Assembly (NCBI RefSeq): GCF_028747985.1
Contig: NZ_CP118108.1
Location: 5,244,001-5,308,000, forward strand
Source of the DNA: Paenibacillus urinalis
Lineage (GTDB): Bacteria > Bacillota > Bacilli > Paenibacillales > Paenibacillaceae
Direction of reading: 5' to 3'
Length of the DNA: 64,000 nt
In this document: one piece after another, positions 44,938 to 53,992 of the stretch
How positions within the stretch are numbered: the first letter of the stretch is position 1
How the letters are laid out: every line of letters starts with the position of its first letter
Translations under genes and position numbers: made by a program
Notes under the pieces: model-generated
Database searches by the model: none
The model's input: only the letters and a program-made list of their open reading frames with translations
Told to the model about the DNA's origin: nothing

Positions 44938-44962
44938 GACGCTTAGCGTAATGAAATGTTTC
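44938..44962 (-). promoter_or_regulatory. ECF sigma (SigM/SigW-type) promoter of the LRR gene
   Basis: GAAAC, exactly 16 bp, CGTC on the minus strand matches envelope-stress sigma promoters of Bacillus; the ATG is 57 bp downstream of the -10 element. Confidence 0.7.
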
Positions 44963-45014
44963 GATTTATTATCTCTGTTACATATACCCAATTTCAAGGG
45001 GAAAGGAACAACAT

Positions 45015-46448
45015 ATGATAAATTCATCCAGAAAAGCACTTCTGTTCCGAACAATCACAATCCTGCTTATTGTTATGATTTTATTTTCGATGATAAATTT
45101 AGGGACCGGCTTGGGGTCTAGTCTCTCTGCAGCGGCTGTTTCCCACAGTCCAAACGAGAAAAACACGTCTCTTCCGGAGACCAAACGTTTTCACCTCTAT
45201 GCCACGGACGGTACTCTCAAGCTCCCTGATGAGACATCTGTATACGTGTGGGGATATAGTGAGCAACAAGCAAAGGGGTCTGCCGGATATCCTGCCCCTA
45301 CCCTCACCGTTAATGAAGGAGATCTGGTAGAAGTTACTTTGACCAATCTGGGCACCTCCCAGAAGGGGATTAAGCAGGTCGGGCATACGATTCATTTTCA
45401 TGGACTCGATACGGATCAGGCAAACGACGGTGTGCCGCACACCTCCAAGGATTTGCTTGTGGGAGACAGCTATACCTATAGATTCAAGGCCGATCATGCA
45501 GGAACCTATTTCTATCACTGTCATGTCGATACGATTGAGCATCTGCAGATGGGAATGACCGGGGCTTTTATTGTCAAAGCAAAGGACGGAGCTAATGAGG
45601 CTTGGACCAGTGGTCCGAAATACGACAAAGAATATACTTTCGTATTGAACGAGATTGATCCGGTATGGCACAAGGCCGTGCAGGAGGGCAAGAAGTATGA
45701 TCGTACTGACTTCAAGCCTACCTATTTTACGATTAACGGCAAGGCCTATCCTGACACCGAGAAGGACCCAGGTACGCTCATTACAGGCAAGATCGGGGAG
45801 AAGGTACTCGTCCGCATCATCAATTCCGGATACCGGCCTCATGCCATGCATCTGCATGGGCATCATTTTGAAGTGATCGCATCTGACGGCAGGCCGCTGC
45901 CTGCCCCGCTTGAGAAGGACACGGTAAATATCGGGCCCGGTGAGCGCTACGACCTGTTAATTACATTCATCCAGGAAGGGGCCTACCCCTTCCACAGCCA
46001 TAACATTGTCGACAATACGAACCATGGTGTCTATCCTGGCGGCATGCATACGATGGTCATGATCGGTGATCAAGGACCGGCATCAGAGCATGAAGGGCAT
46101 GGACAGCATGGTGAGGCCGGGAGACAAACAGAAAATGAACATCATCGCAGCATAACAGGAACAGCTGGTGCTCCTGTCTCCCCCTTGGAAGAGTCCCGGG
46201 AAGGAGCTATGGTAGCAATCAGTCACATGAAATATTCTGTGAAAGAGCTTCGAATTAAAGCCGGAACTACCGTCACCTGGGAGAACCAGGATCCTGTCTT
46301 TCATACGGTTACGGATATAGGAGGCGCCTTCGACAGCCGTCATCTCGGACCTGGGGAGGAGTTCAGTCACACTTTTCATGAGAAAGGGACCTATAACTAT
46401 TATTGTGCTACGCATCCGAGTATGGAAGCCAGCGTCATTGTAGAGTAA
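45015..46448 (+). CDS. Two-domain multicopper oxidase fused to a plastocyanin-like domain
   Basis: 477 residues with a signal/anchor (11-42). Domain 1 has HTIHFHG (His127/129) and FYHCHVDTIEHLQMGM (His168, Cys169, His170, His176, Met179 or 181), giving a type 1 copper site plus trinuclear ligands. Domain 2 has HAMHLHGHHF (His279/281) and FHSHN, where Ser replaces the type 1 Cys. Thus the type 1 copper lies in domain 1 only. After a His-rich linker (EHEGHGQHGE), residues 400-477 form a cupredoxin with His430, Cys464, His467, Met470 (NYYCATHPSM). It is a probable extracytoplasmic oxidase of metals or phenols; the added cupredoxin could relay electrons. AAAGGAAC precedes ATG. Confidence 0.9.
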   Translation: MINSSRKALLFRTITILLIVMILFSMINLGTGLGSSLSAAAVSHSPNEKNTSLPETKRFHLYATDGTLKLPDETSVYVWGYSEQQAKGSAGYPAPTLTVNEGDLVEVTLTNLGTSQKGIKQVGHTIHFHGLDTDQANDGVPHTSKDLLVGDSYTYRFKADHAGTYFYHCHVDTIEHLQMGMTGAFIVKAKDGANEAWTSGPKYDKEYTFVLNEIDPVWHKAVQEGKKYDRTDFKPTYFTINGKAYPDTEKDPGTLITGKIGEKVLVRIINSGYRPHAMHLHGHHFEVIASDGRPLPAPLEKDTVNIGPGERYDLLITFIQEGAYPFHSHNIVDNTNHGVYPGGMHTMVMIGDQGPASEHEGHGQHGEAGRQTENEHHRSITGTAGAPVSPLEESREGAMVAISHMKYSVKELRIKAGTTVTWENQDPVFHTVTDIGGAFDSRHLGPGEEFSHTFHEKGTYNYYCATHPSMEASVIVE

Positions 46449-46473
46449 GGAATACAGGACCCACTTCAATAAA

Positions 46474-46507
46474 AAACACCCTCTCGCCTTGTAGCGAAAG
46501 GGTGTTT
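46474..46507 (-). terminator. Terminator of the 42-residue acidic protein gene
   Basis: Arms AAACACCCTCTCG and CGAAAGGGTGTTT-like sequence; on the minus strand the hairpin ends in TTTTTT, just after the small gene's stop. Confidence 0.82.
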
Positions 46508-46517
46508 GGTGCTTAGC

Positions 46518-46646
46518 TTACGCGTTGCTTTGCTCAGACTTCTCTTCATCCTCGCCAGCCTTGCCGCCGGTCTTCTCGAATTGGTCCGGTTCATCATCAC
46601 GGATCGCTTTATCTTCTTCATTGTTTTGTGTATCTTTATTAACCAT
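46518..46646 (-). CDS. Small acidic protein, 42 residues
   Basis: ATG 46646 with AAGAGGG ten bases upstream; TAA 46518; terminator right after. The sequence begins MVNKDTQNNEEDKAIRDDEP, contains DQFEKTGGKAG and ends KSEQSNA. It is hydrophilic, without Cys or aromatic core and probably disordered. It resembles small acidic Paenibacillus proteins of unknown role; no family name can be given. It falls below common size cut-offs and could easily be missed. Confidence 0.7.
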   Translation of the reverse strand: MVNKDTQNNEEDKAIRDDEPDQFEKTGGKAGEDEEKSEQSNA

Positions 46647-46827
46647 GATGCAGCCCTCTTTTCTGTAAAGTTGTACGTATGCTCATTATTAACCCTTTAC
46701 AGCAAATTGAACCTGGCACTCGATTCACTGTGAGTATCCTTCATCAAATAGTTCCTCACTTTAATCAGTAAACAATTTCCTATACACTGGCTATAGTAAT
46801 CTATAGAGAAATGTGGTGACTTGTCAT

Positions 46828-47517
46828 ATGTTCACAATCATGCTCATCGAGGATGATCTGACCTTGTTTCAAGAAATGAAGGACCGTTTATCGCAGTGGT
46901 CTTATGATACATACGGTGTACAAAATTTTGATAAGGTCATGCAGGAGTTTGCGGAAATCCAGCCCGATCTAGTCATCATCGACATCCAGCTTCCCAAGTT
47001 CGACGGGTTTCATTGGTGCCGCATGATTCGGGCCCATTCCAATGTTCCTATCATCTTTCTGTCCTCCCGTGATCATCCGACGGATATGGTGATGTCCATG
47101 CAGCTCGGAGCTGACGACTTCATTCAGAAGCCGTTTCATTTCGATGTCCTGATCGCCAAGATCCAGGCTACGCTCCGCCGTGTCTACAATTACAATACAG
47201 AGCCGACCCAGCTTAAGACCTGGAGAGGAGCAGCCATAGAATATGTGAAGAACTCCATTTCAAATGATCAAGGCTCAGCAGAGCTGACGAAAAATGAAAT
47301 GTTTATCCTCAAAATGCTGATTGAGCAGAAGAACCAAATCATCAGCAGAGAGGACCTCATCAAAAGTCTGTGGGATAATGAGCATTTTGTCAGCGACAAC
47401 ACACTCACCGTCAATGTGAACCGCCTGCGGAAGAAGCTCGAAACGATCGGCCTAGGTGCTTATATTGAAACCAAGGTCGGACAGGGTTACATGGCTACGG
47501 AAGAGGCTGCCCCATGA
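46828..47517 (+). CDS. bceR: BceR-type response regulator
   Basis: 229 residues, OmpR family. The receiver holds phospho-acceptor Asp52 (VIIDIQLPKFDGFHWCRMIR) and ADDFIQKPF with the conserved Lys; the winged-helix domain includes VSDNTLTVNVNRLRKKLE and IETKVGQGY. The sequence is very close in phrasing to Bacillus BceR, which answers bacitracin through the BceAB transporter. ATG 46828 has GGTGA eight bases upstream and matches the family's usual N-terminus. The stop overlaps the start of bceS by four bases. Confidence 0.94.
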   Translation: MFTIMLIEDDLTLFQEMKDRLSQWSYDTYGVQNFDKVMQEFAEIQPDLVIIDIQLPKFDGFHWCRMIRAHSNVPIIFLSSRDHPTDMVMSMQLGADDFIQKPFHFDVLIAKIQATLRRVYNYNTEPTQLKTWRGAAIEYVKNSISNDQGSAELTKNEMFILKMLIEQKNQIISREDLIKSLWDNEHFVSDNTLTVNVNRLRKKLETIGLGAYIETKVGQGYMATEEAAP

Positions 47518-48518
47518 TTCGGGGGTTTCTTATTGAACGGCGCAGCTGGCTGCTGCTGATCCTCGTCCTGCAGCTGCTGACGCTGTTCGTCGCCTATATC
47601 GATACCTCTGTTCCACTGCTGCCCATTCTGTATATTACACTGCTGTCTTCCATGCTCTGTATTTTGTTCTTCTTTATTCGGTATCATAAGGAAACCAAGT
47701 TCTTCAAACAGTTAAAGGCCTGGAATCACACCTATGATCTTACTGCCTTCAAGAACGCCGATAGTCCCTTCGAGCAGATTGTGGAGGATGCAGTGACGAT
47801 GCAGACCCAGCACTATAAAAAAGAAGCATCCGGCCGCCTTCTGCTCCTCGAGCAGGAGAAGGATGAACTGCTCTCATGGATTCACGAAGTCAAGACACCC
47901 CTGACGGCGATGCGGCTCATGATTGACCGTTTGCCTGATGATGCGCTCAAGAGCCAGCTCCAGTTCGAATGGCTGCGGATTCACCATCTGCTCGATCAGC
48001 AGCTGCACCAGAAGCGGATTCCTTTTATCGAGAATGATCTGTATATCGAGGAGACCTCGCTTGAGCCGATCATCTACAAGGAGATTCGGGACTTGAAATC
48101 TTGGTGTATTCAAAAAGGAATCGGCTTTGACGTATCACTGGACGCGCCTCAGGTGCTCACAGATGCAAAATGGCTCGGCTTCATCCTCCGGCAGATCCTG
48201 ACCAATGCCGTCAAATACAGCGAGGCTTCGGACATTATCGTAGAGAGCCGGAAGGAGAACGGACATGTCCTTCTGACCATTCAGGATTACGGCCGCGGTA
48301 TTGATCCGAAGGATCTGCCCCGCATTTTTGATCGGGGCTTCACCTCAACAACCCGGCATCAGGAAAGCGCGGCTACGGGAATGGGGCTGTATTTGGCACA
48401 GAAATCGGCTGATTCCCTTCGGATTCATATTGAGGTTCAGTCTGCTGTGGGGCATGGCACGGCCTTCTATCTTACCTTTCCTGTTCCTAATGATTTCGAT
48501 CATCTTGCAGGCATGTGA
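47514..48518 (+). CDS. bceS: BceS-type intramembrane-sensing histidine kinase
   Basis: 334 residues. Two spans (about 11-28 and 34-54) with almost no external loop are typical of intramembrane-sensing kinases. The phospho-His124 lies in LLSWIHEVKTPLTAM; N box NAVKYS and G boxes IQDYGRGID and GMGLYLAQK follow. These kinases do not see the antibiotic directly; they read the flux state of BceAB. The gene overlaps bceR by four bases and its stop lies inside the BceR palindrome. Confidence 0.94.
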   Translation: MIRGFLIERRSWLLLILVLQLLTLFVAYIDTSVPLLPILYITLLSSMLCILFFFIRYHKETKFFKQLKAWNHTYDLTAFKNADSPFEQIVEDAVTMQTQHYKKEASGRLLLLEQEKDELLSWIHEVKTPLTAMRLMIDRLPDDALKSQLQFEWLRIHHLLDQQLHQKRIPFIENDLYIEETSLEPIIYKEIRDLKSWCIQKGIGFDVSLDAPQVLTDAKWLGFILRQILTNAVKYSEASDIIVESRKENGHVLLTIQDYGRGIDPKDLPRIFDRGFTSTTRHQESAATGMGLYLAQKSADSLRIHIEVQSAVGHGTAFYLTFPVPNDFDHLAGM

Positions 48519-48534
48519 CAACATTGTCACATGC
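48511..48534 (+). promoter_or_regulatory. BceR-type operator upstream of bceA
   Basis: Perfect ten-base arms GCATGTGACA and TGTCACATGC around ACAT contain the TNACA-N4-TGT half-site pattern known for BceR-like regulators. It overlaps the end of bceS and lies about 85 bp before bceA. Confidence 0.75.
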
Positions 48535-48619
48535 TTTTGTGCTTTGTTCGCTGAATCGAAGGAGAATTCGACGTGAGCGAGGTAAGATGGATTCATAAAG
48601 AACATAAGGAGTGAAACCC

Positions 48620-49375
48620 GTGGTTATATTGGAAGCAAATAAGATCCACAAAATATACGGCAACAAATTTAACAAGCAGGAAGTGCTGAAAGGGATCGAT
48701 CTGAAAGTAAACAAAGGAGAGTTTGTCAGCATCATGGGCGCCTCGGGCTCCGGCAAGACCACCCTGTTGAATGTGCTGTCCTCCATCGACAAGCTGAGCG
48801 AGGGAACCATCGAGATTGAGGGCAAAGAATTTACAGGCATGAAGGAGAAGGATCTCGCTGAGTTCCGCAAGAACCACCTCGGTTTTATTTTTCAGGAATA
48901 TAATCTGCTCGACACACTGACGGTTAAGGAAAATGTGCTCCTTCCGCTATCCATTAAGAACGTATCCAAACGGGCTGCGCTGGAAAAATTCAAGGCGGTT
49001 GCATCCGAGCTTGGCATTTACGAGCTGGCGGATAAATACCCGAGTGAGATTTCAGGCGGACAGAAGCAGCGAACCTCTGCTGCCAGAGCGTTCATCCATG
49101 ATCCAGGCATTATTTTTGCAGATGAACCAACGGGAGCGCTCGATTCGAAATCCGCCTCCGATCTGCTGAATAAGCTCAGTGACATGAACGAGAAGCATGC
49201 GGCAACGATCATTATGGTTACGCATGACCCCGTAGCGGCAAGCTACTGCAGCCGGGTCATCTTCATCAAGGACGGACAGATATACTCGCAGCTGAATAAG
49301 GGCGAGCAGCCGAGATCCTCCTTCCTGAGCGACATTATGAAAACCCAAGGCGTGCTGGGCGGTGTTCAAGCGTGA
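48620..49375 (+). CDS. bceA: BceA-type antimicrobial-peptide ABC transporter ATPase
   Basis: 251 residues with Walker [11 protein letters not shown] loop [12 protein letters not shown], signature SGGQKQR, Walker [17 protein letters not shown] and switch His in VTHDP. GTG 48620 is preferred to GTG 48611 because AAGGAG would touch the latter, and the resulting MVILEANKI start matches Bacillus BceA. With BceB it protects lipid II-cycle targets from bacitracin-like peptides and serves as the true sensor for BceS. Probably transcribed from its own BceR-dependent promoter. Confidence 0.95.
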   Translation: MVILEANKIHKIYGNKFNKQEVLKGIDLKVNKGEFVSIMGASGSGKTTLLNVLSSIDKLSEGTIEIEGKEFTGMKEKDLAEFRKNHLGFIFQEYNLLDTLTVKENVLLPLSIKNVSKRAALEKFKAVASELGIYELADKYPSEISGGQKQRTSAARAFIHDPGIIFADEPTGALDSKSASDLLNKLSDMNEKHAATIIMVTHDPVAASYCSRVIFIKDGQIYSQLNKGEQPRSSFLSDIMKTQGVLGGVQA

Positions 49376-51303
49376 ATCTGAATACGATTATTTTTCGAAA
49401 CCTGAAGAAGAACATACGCAATTACTATCTTTATGTATTTGCTCTTATCTTCAGTGTCGGCCTGTACTTCTCATTCGTAACGCTGCAATACGATCCGTCC
49501 ATGGATGAAGCGAAGGGTACGGTCAAAGGGGCTGCGGCACTTGGGGCAGCTTCCGTTTTACTCGTTGCGATTGTCGCCGTCTTCCTGCTCTATGCCAACA
49601 CGATCTTCATCAAGCGTCGGAGTAAGGAGATCGGACTGTTCCAGCTGATTGGTCTGACGAAAGGCCGCATCTTCCGGATCCTGACGGCGGAGAACCTGAT
49701 TCTGTATTTTGGCTCCATGGTTATCGGTATTGCGGCAGGCTTCGCCGCTTCGCGGCTTATTCTCATGATTCTGTTCAAAATACTTGGTGTGGATGAGCTG
49801 GCAGCCCTTCGCTTCTCACCTGAAGCTCTCACGCAGACCGTCATTGTGTTTGCACTCATCTATGTGCTGATTATGATCATGAACTATCTGTTCATTGTCA
49901 GACAGAGCATACTCTCCCTGTTCCGTGTCGTATCCACCGCACAGCAGCGGGTGAGTAAGATGTCACTGTTCGAAATATTACTCGGCGTTCTTGGGATCGC
50001 TCTGATTCTGGGCGGTTATTATGTTTCCACTCAATTATTCGGAGGACGCTTTACGGAAATGGAAGATCTGATGTGGGCCATGATCTTTATTTTGGCGTCC
50101 GTCATCATCGGTACTTATCTCTTCTATAAGGGCTCGGTCAGCTTCATATTCAACGCGATCCGCAAGAGCAAGAATGGATATTTGTCCATTGGCGAGGTGC
50201 TGTCGCTCTCATCCATTATGTTCCGGATGAAATCGAATGCTATGCTCCTTACCGTCATCACGACCGTCTCGGCGCTCGCGATCGGCCTGCTGTCACTCAG
50301 CTATATCTCTTATTATTCTGCTGAATCGAGTGCGAAGAGCAGTGTACCGCATGACTTCTCCTTTGCAGAGGAGCAAGTCAAAGAAGATTTCATATCCGAG
50401 CTGGATTCACACCTGATCGCTTATGAAGTCATTCACAGACAACCGATTGAAGTCGAGATGGATGCAAGTAAACTCATGTCTAATAGTACATTTGCCGATG
50501 AAACGATTCACACACCTGTGCTCAGCGAAGCGATGGTTGAAGGTATCGAGCTTGAACCTGGTGAGGCTGTATTCATGGGATACGATGATGCTTTATCAGG
50601 CTTCATGACGATTGCGGAGACAGGAGAGTTCCATTTTATTGGAGGAAGTGGAGCTGAAATTCATCAGAAACTAATCGGAAACAAGGAGGACGCTGTGCTG
50701 TCCTACTACTACGGCGGCGGATTTCCTACTGTAATTGTAGATGAGACTGTGTATGAGCAGCTGCGCCAAGATAGGAATCCGGAGCTTCAAACAGACGACC
50801 GTGCCGACTATTACGGGGTTCAGCTCAAGGACCGTTCACAGGTCGAAGAAGCACATCAAATATATAAAGAGATGAATCTGGGCGTACCAAGCTTCGCTCA
50901 ATATGATTTTGAATTGAATCAACGTAATAACATGGGACTCATCATGTTTATCGTCGGCTTCCTCGGCCTGACCTTCCTGATTACCTCCGGCTGTATTCTG
51001 TACTTTAAACAGATGGATGAAAGTGAAGAGGAGCGGCCTAATTATACGATTCTGCGTAAACTGGGCTTTACAGAGAGCAACCTGATGCGCGGCATTCAAT
51101 TCAAGCAGCTGTTTAACTTCGGTATTCCGCTCATTGTCGGTCTGTGCCACAGCTACTTCGCCGTCAAGTCAGGCTGGTTCCTCTTCGGTACCGAGCTCAT
51201 GGCGCCGATGCTGATCGTGATGATTCTGTACACCGTGCTCTACTCGATCTTTGGCATCCTGTCCGTTAACTACTACAAGCGGGTGATCAAAAGCTCGCTG
51301 TAA
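49372..51303 (+). CDS. bceB: BceB-type ABC transporter permease
   Basis: 643 residues, the typical BceB length. It has ten predicted spans: one, then groups of three (about residues 55-180), two to three near 200-310, a large extracellular domain of about 200 residues between spans seven and eight (about 320-515) and three C-terminal spans. FtsX-like repeats [23 protein letters not shown] and [14 protein letters not shown] are visible. The external domain sets drug specificity. GTG start overlaps the bceA stop (GTGA). Confidence 0.94.
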   Translation: MNLNTIIFRNLKKNIRNYYLYVFALIFSVGLYFSFVTLQYDPSMDEAKGTVKGAAALGAASVLLVAIVAVFLLYANTIFIKRRSKEIGLFQLIGLTKGRIFRILTAENLILYFGSMVIGIAAGFAASRLILMILFKILGVDELAALRFSPEALTQTVIVFALIYVLIMIMNYLFIVRQSILSLFRVVSTAQQRVSKMSLFEILLGVLGIALILGGYYVSTQLFGGRFTEMEDLMWAMIFILASVIIGTYLFYKGSVSFIFNAIRKSKNGYLSIGEVLSLSSIMFRMKSNAMLLTVITTVSALAIGLLSLSYISYYSAESSAKSSVPHDFSFAEEQVKEDFISELDSHLIAYEVIHRQPIEVEMDASKLMSNSTFADETIHTPVLSEAMVEGIELEPGEAVFMGYDDALSGFMTIAETGEFHFIGGSGAEIHQKLIGNKEDAVLSYYYGGGFPTVIVDETVYEQLRQDRNPELQTDDRADYYGVQLKDRSQVEEAHQIYKEMNLGVPSFAQYDFELNQRNNMGLIMFIVGFLGLTFLITSGCILYFKQMDESEEERPNYTILRKLGFTESNLMRGIQFKQLFNFGIPLIVGLCHSYFAVKSGWFLFGTELMAPMLIVMILYTVLYSIFGILSVNYYKRVIKSSL

Positions 51304-51382
51304 GCTGAGCAAAGCCTGAACACCCCCTTGCATTAAGCAAGATACCATTCGCGATCGCATGAACAAACGGTGCTGATATAAA

Positions 51383-51416
51383 AAATACTCCCTGCCAAAT
51401 AAGGCGGGGAGTATTT
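51383..51416 (-). terminator. Terminator between bceB and MFS gene
   Basis: Fourteen-base arms AAATACTCCCTGCC and GGCGGGGAGTATTT with six-base loop; the minus-strand copy runs into five T. It serves the MFS gene and probably bceB. Confidence 0.88.
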
Positions 51417-51438
51417 CTAATATGCGAATGCGAATCAC

Positions 51439-52662
51439 TTAAGAGGTTTTATTTAAAATTTTGAGCTCTGAATTTTGCATTGCGGCTTCTTTTCTGCCCA
51501 CCAGTGCATAATAAAGAACAAATCCAACGATCATTAGTGCCGCCATTGCCATGTACATGCCGTTGTAGCCGATGACCGGTGTAAGGAACCCGAGAATAAA
51601 CGGCCCCACGCCGATTCCCACATCAACAAAGATATAAAAGGTCGAGGTTGCCAGCCCCATCCGGTGAACAGGAGATCTCTTCACGGCGAGCGCCTGAGCG
51701 CTGGCCTGCGTTGTACCGTAGCCAAGCCCGACGAAGACGGCAGAGAGCAGCAGCAACGGACCGCTGTGCACCTTACTCAGTATCGCAAGTCCAATGGCAA
51801 ACAGTACAATAGCCGGGTACATGACCACATTGATTCCATGCTTATCGAACCACTTTCCTGTGAAGGGTCTGGTTAGAATGACGACAATCGCATAGACGAT
51901 GAAGAAGAAGCTTGCGACCTCCACCAGATTTATTTTTTCGGCAAACAAGGTGAGGTACGTAAGAATGCTGGAATATCCAAACGCCATGACGAAGCTGATG
52001 ATGGAGATCGGAATGGCCTTTGGTTCAACCAGGTTGGATATCTTGAAGCCCTTTAGATCCTTCTGCTGTTCCGCGGTCAGTGTAAGCTTCGGAACCTTCA
52101 TCAAGAAAGAGGAAGCCAAGGATAATACGCCAAGAACTGCGCATAAAATAAAGTTTAACGTGATGCTTCCGTGTTCCTTAACCAGCAATCCGATAAACGG
52201 GCCAATGGCAGAAGCAATAATGATGCTGACCCCGTAATATCCGGTTCCTTCTCCTCTTCTGGAATGAGGGATGAGGCTGGCCGAGATGGTTCCTGTCGCA
52301 GTAGAGGCTAGCGCAAAGGCAATCCCATGCAGCAGACGGACGATCAGGAGCACTCCCAGATTAGGGGTGACGAAATAAAGAAAGGTCAGGATGACAAAAG
52401 AAATCAGCCCGGTCAAGAGCATCCGTCTCCGTCCCACCTTCTCAATCGTGCTGCCTCCAACCAGCCGGCCGATCAATGCACCGATCACAAAAATACTGGA
52501 TGCGAATGCACCCATGCTCTCCGATGCCCCAAACTCATTGATCGCGTAAGATGGCATGATCACGACAAGCAAATAGAAGCATAAAAATAATAAAAAGTTC
52601 ACACCGAAGACAATGAAGAAATCCTTTGTCCATAATCGGTCCTTTGAAATTGTCTGTTCCAT
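51439..52662 (-). CDS. MFS drug efflux transporter (YwoG/YfmO-like)
   Basis: 407 residues with twelve spans; loop 2-3 motif GRLVGGSTIEKVGRRRMLL and motif C-like GATASAIGPFIG region (here SIIIASAIGPFIG). AAAGGGG precedes ATG. The promoter at 52817-52845, the palindromic operator at 52786-52804 and a leader of about 148 nt with a hairpin at 52690-52730 point to regulated expression. Substrates cannot be told; the class is usually proton-driven drug or metabolite efflux. Confidence 0.9.
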   Translation of the reverse strand: MEQTISKDRLWTKDFFIVFGVNFLLFLCFYLLVVIMPSYAINEFGASESMGAFASSIFVIGALIGRLVGGSTIEKVGRRRMLLTGLISFVILTFLYFVTPNLGVLLIVRLLHGIAFALASTATGTISASLIPHSRRGEGTGYYGVSIIIASAIGPFIGLLVKEHGSITLNFILCAVLGVLSLASSFLMKVPKLTLTAEQQKDLKGFKISNLVEPKAIPISIISFVMAFGYSSILTYLTLFAEKINLVEVASFFFIVYAIVVILTRPFTGKWFDKHGINVVMYPAIVLFAIGLAILSKVHSGPLLLLSAVFVGLGYGTTQASAQALAVKRSPVHRMGLATSTFYIFVDVGIGVGPFILGFLTPVIGYNGMYMAMAALMIVGFVLYYALVGRKEAAMQNSELKILNKTS

Positions 52663-52689
52663 TGCATATTCCCCTTTCTATACATCACA

Positions 52690-52730
52690 AAAAGGACCAC
52701 CCCGCATGGGTGCAAGTCTGGTTCTTTGCA
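52690..52730 (-). promoter_or_regulatory. Possible attenuator hairpin in the MFS leader
   Basis: On the minus strand AAAGAACCA pairs with TGGTCCTTT (one mismatch), with CCC/GGG inside, and TTTTTG at the end, 28 bp before the MFS ATG. An in-frame stretch ending CTHAGWSFL-stop spans it but has no standard start codon. Confidence 0.4.
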
Positions 52731-52785
52731 GTAAAAAGCTTTATTGAGCTTAATTAGTCAAAAAAGGACGTGTTCTTTTCGCTAT

Positions 52786-52804
52786 TAGTTACCCTAGGTA
52801 ACTA
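52786..52804. promoter_or_regulatory. Operator palindrome downstream of the MFS promoter
   Basis: TAGTTACC and GGTAACTA flank CTA. It starts about six bases after the predicted transcription start, ideal for a repressor block. Regulator unknown. Confidence 0.6.
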
Positions 52805-52816
52805 TATTGCTCTATT

Positions 52817-52845
52817 ATTATAATGTACTTTTTTACATATGTCCA
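52817..52845 (-). promoter_or_regulatory. Sigma-A promoter of the MFS gene
   Basis: TGGACA, 17-bp spacer, TATAAT on the minus strand. Confidence 0.75.
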
Positions 52846-52871
52846 GGTGCCGTATGAGGCGTACCTAAAAA

Positions 52872-52904
52872 AGGACTCCTCAACCCATAAGGTAAAGGAA
52901 TCCT
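52872..52904 (-). terminator. Terminator of the alpha/beta hydrolase gene
   Basis: Arms AGGACTCCT and AGGAATCCT, followed on the minus strand by seven T. Confidence 0.75.
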
Positions 52905-52974
52905 TCAAAATCATGATCGTCTCGGAAGGCGACAGCTCTGCTGTAGATATAATCGCAACTACACAGACCAAACA

Positions 52975-53793
52975 CTATCCACGCTGGCCGAGTATGGCCA
53001 GGGAGAGCGCTGCATCAACGACCGCTTCCGGCTGATGAATATGAATGTCTTGCTCACTGTCCTGAACCGTTAGCGGTATCGTGCAATTCGTCAGTTCAAA
53101 CAGTGCCTGCTGGCTGTCCTTCCACTCTTCCGTTTGCTTGCCTGCCGTCAGCACGATGACGGGCATCGAAGGCCGAAGCGGAGCCGCACTATACAGCTGT
53201 CGAACACTCTCTCGAGCACACCCAAGCTCAATCTCAGGATCAGCGACTGAAAATGTACTACGGCGATATCCTGGAGCTATAGCCTCGATGTTCATGCCCT
53301 CATGAATCGAATCGACGAGCAGCAATCCAGACACTTCATCCGGATACATGGAAGCAAACAGCCGTATGGTCATTCCACCGAACGAGGTCCCGACAAGAAC
53401 ATAGGGAGGCTTTAGCTGCTTCTCAGCCAATAGGGTTCGCAGATCCTCCACATCCTCTCGGCAGGTCTGCTGCTTCTCCTCTCCCCTGCTCCAGCCGAAT
53501 CCTGCACGATCATAGGAGAGCACTACTGCATGCCTCGACAGCTCAGGCTGTATCCGCGACCAGTCCTGTGAGCAGCCGCCATTACCTGCTTCCAGAATAA
53601 TCGTCTGATCGCCTGATCCGGTAATCAGCGCGTGAAGCTGGCGATCCCCCACCGGAACAAGCTCTCCAGGCGGCGTGACGAAACGGTTCTCGTCATCGGA
53701 CAGCATGAATGGGTTCAGCATATAAGGAAATTCTGTAACGACAGCACAGGTATCTAAATTTATATATTTATCCGTTAAAGGAGTAGAAGTCAT
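52975..53793 (-). CDS. Alpha/beta-fold hydrolase
   Basis: 272 residues. The nucleophile elbow LVGTSFGGMTIRL holds Ser near residue 147; the oxyanion region is ILEAGNGGCSQDW, YDRAGFGWS precedes it, and a C-terminal DIHIHQPE supplies the His. Family members hydrolyse esters or act as proline-iminopeptidase-like enzymes. The 45-residue N-terminal extension is longer than usual. It is monocistronic and divergent from dagK. Substrate is unknown. Confidence 0.88.
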   Translation of the reverse strand: MTSTPLTDKYINLDTCAVVTEFPYMLNPFMLSDDENRFVTPPGELVPVGDRQLHALITGSGDQTIILEAGNGGCSQDWSRIQPELSRHAVVLSYDRAGFGWSRGEEKQQTCREDVEDLRTLLAEKQLKPPYVLVGTSFGGMTIRLFASMYPDEVSGLLLVDSIHEGMNIEAIAPGYRRSTFSVADPEIELGCARESVRQLYSAAPLRPSMPVIVLTAGKQTEEWKDSQQALFELTNCTIPLTVQDSEQDIHIHQPEAVVDAALSLAILGQRG

Positions 53794-53992
53794 ATCAACA
53801 CACCTCTCTTATTTATCGCAAACAGCGTAGCTGCATCTACATACGATAATAAAGGGAAATGCTTCTGTGAAAAATAGAAGGTATGTGGGCGATTTTTTCT
53901 TATTTTTTGAGGATGTAGGCTTGCCGGGTATTCACATGGGGACTTCTCCGGGTAAAGAATATCAAAATGATAACCAAGGAAGGAACAACGAT

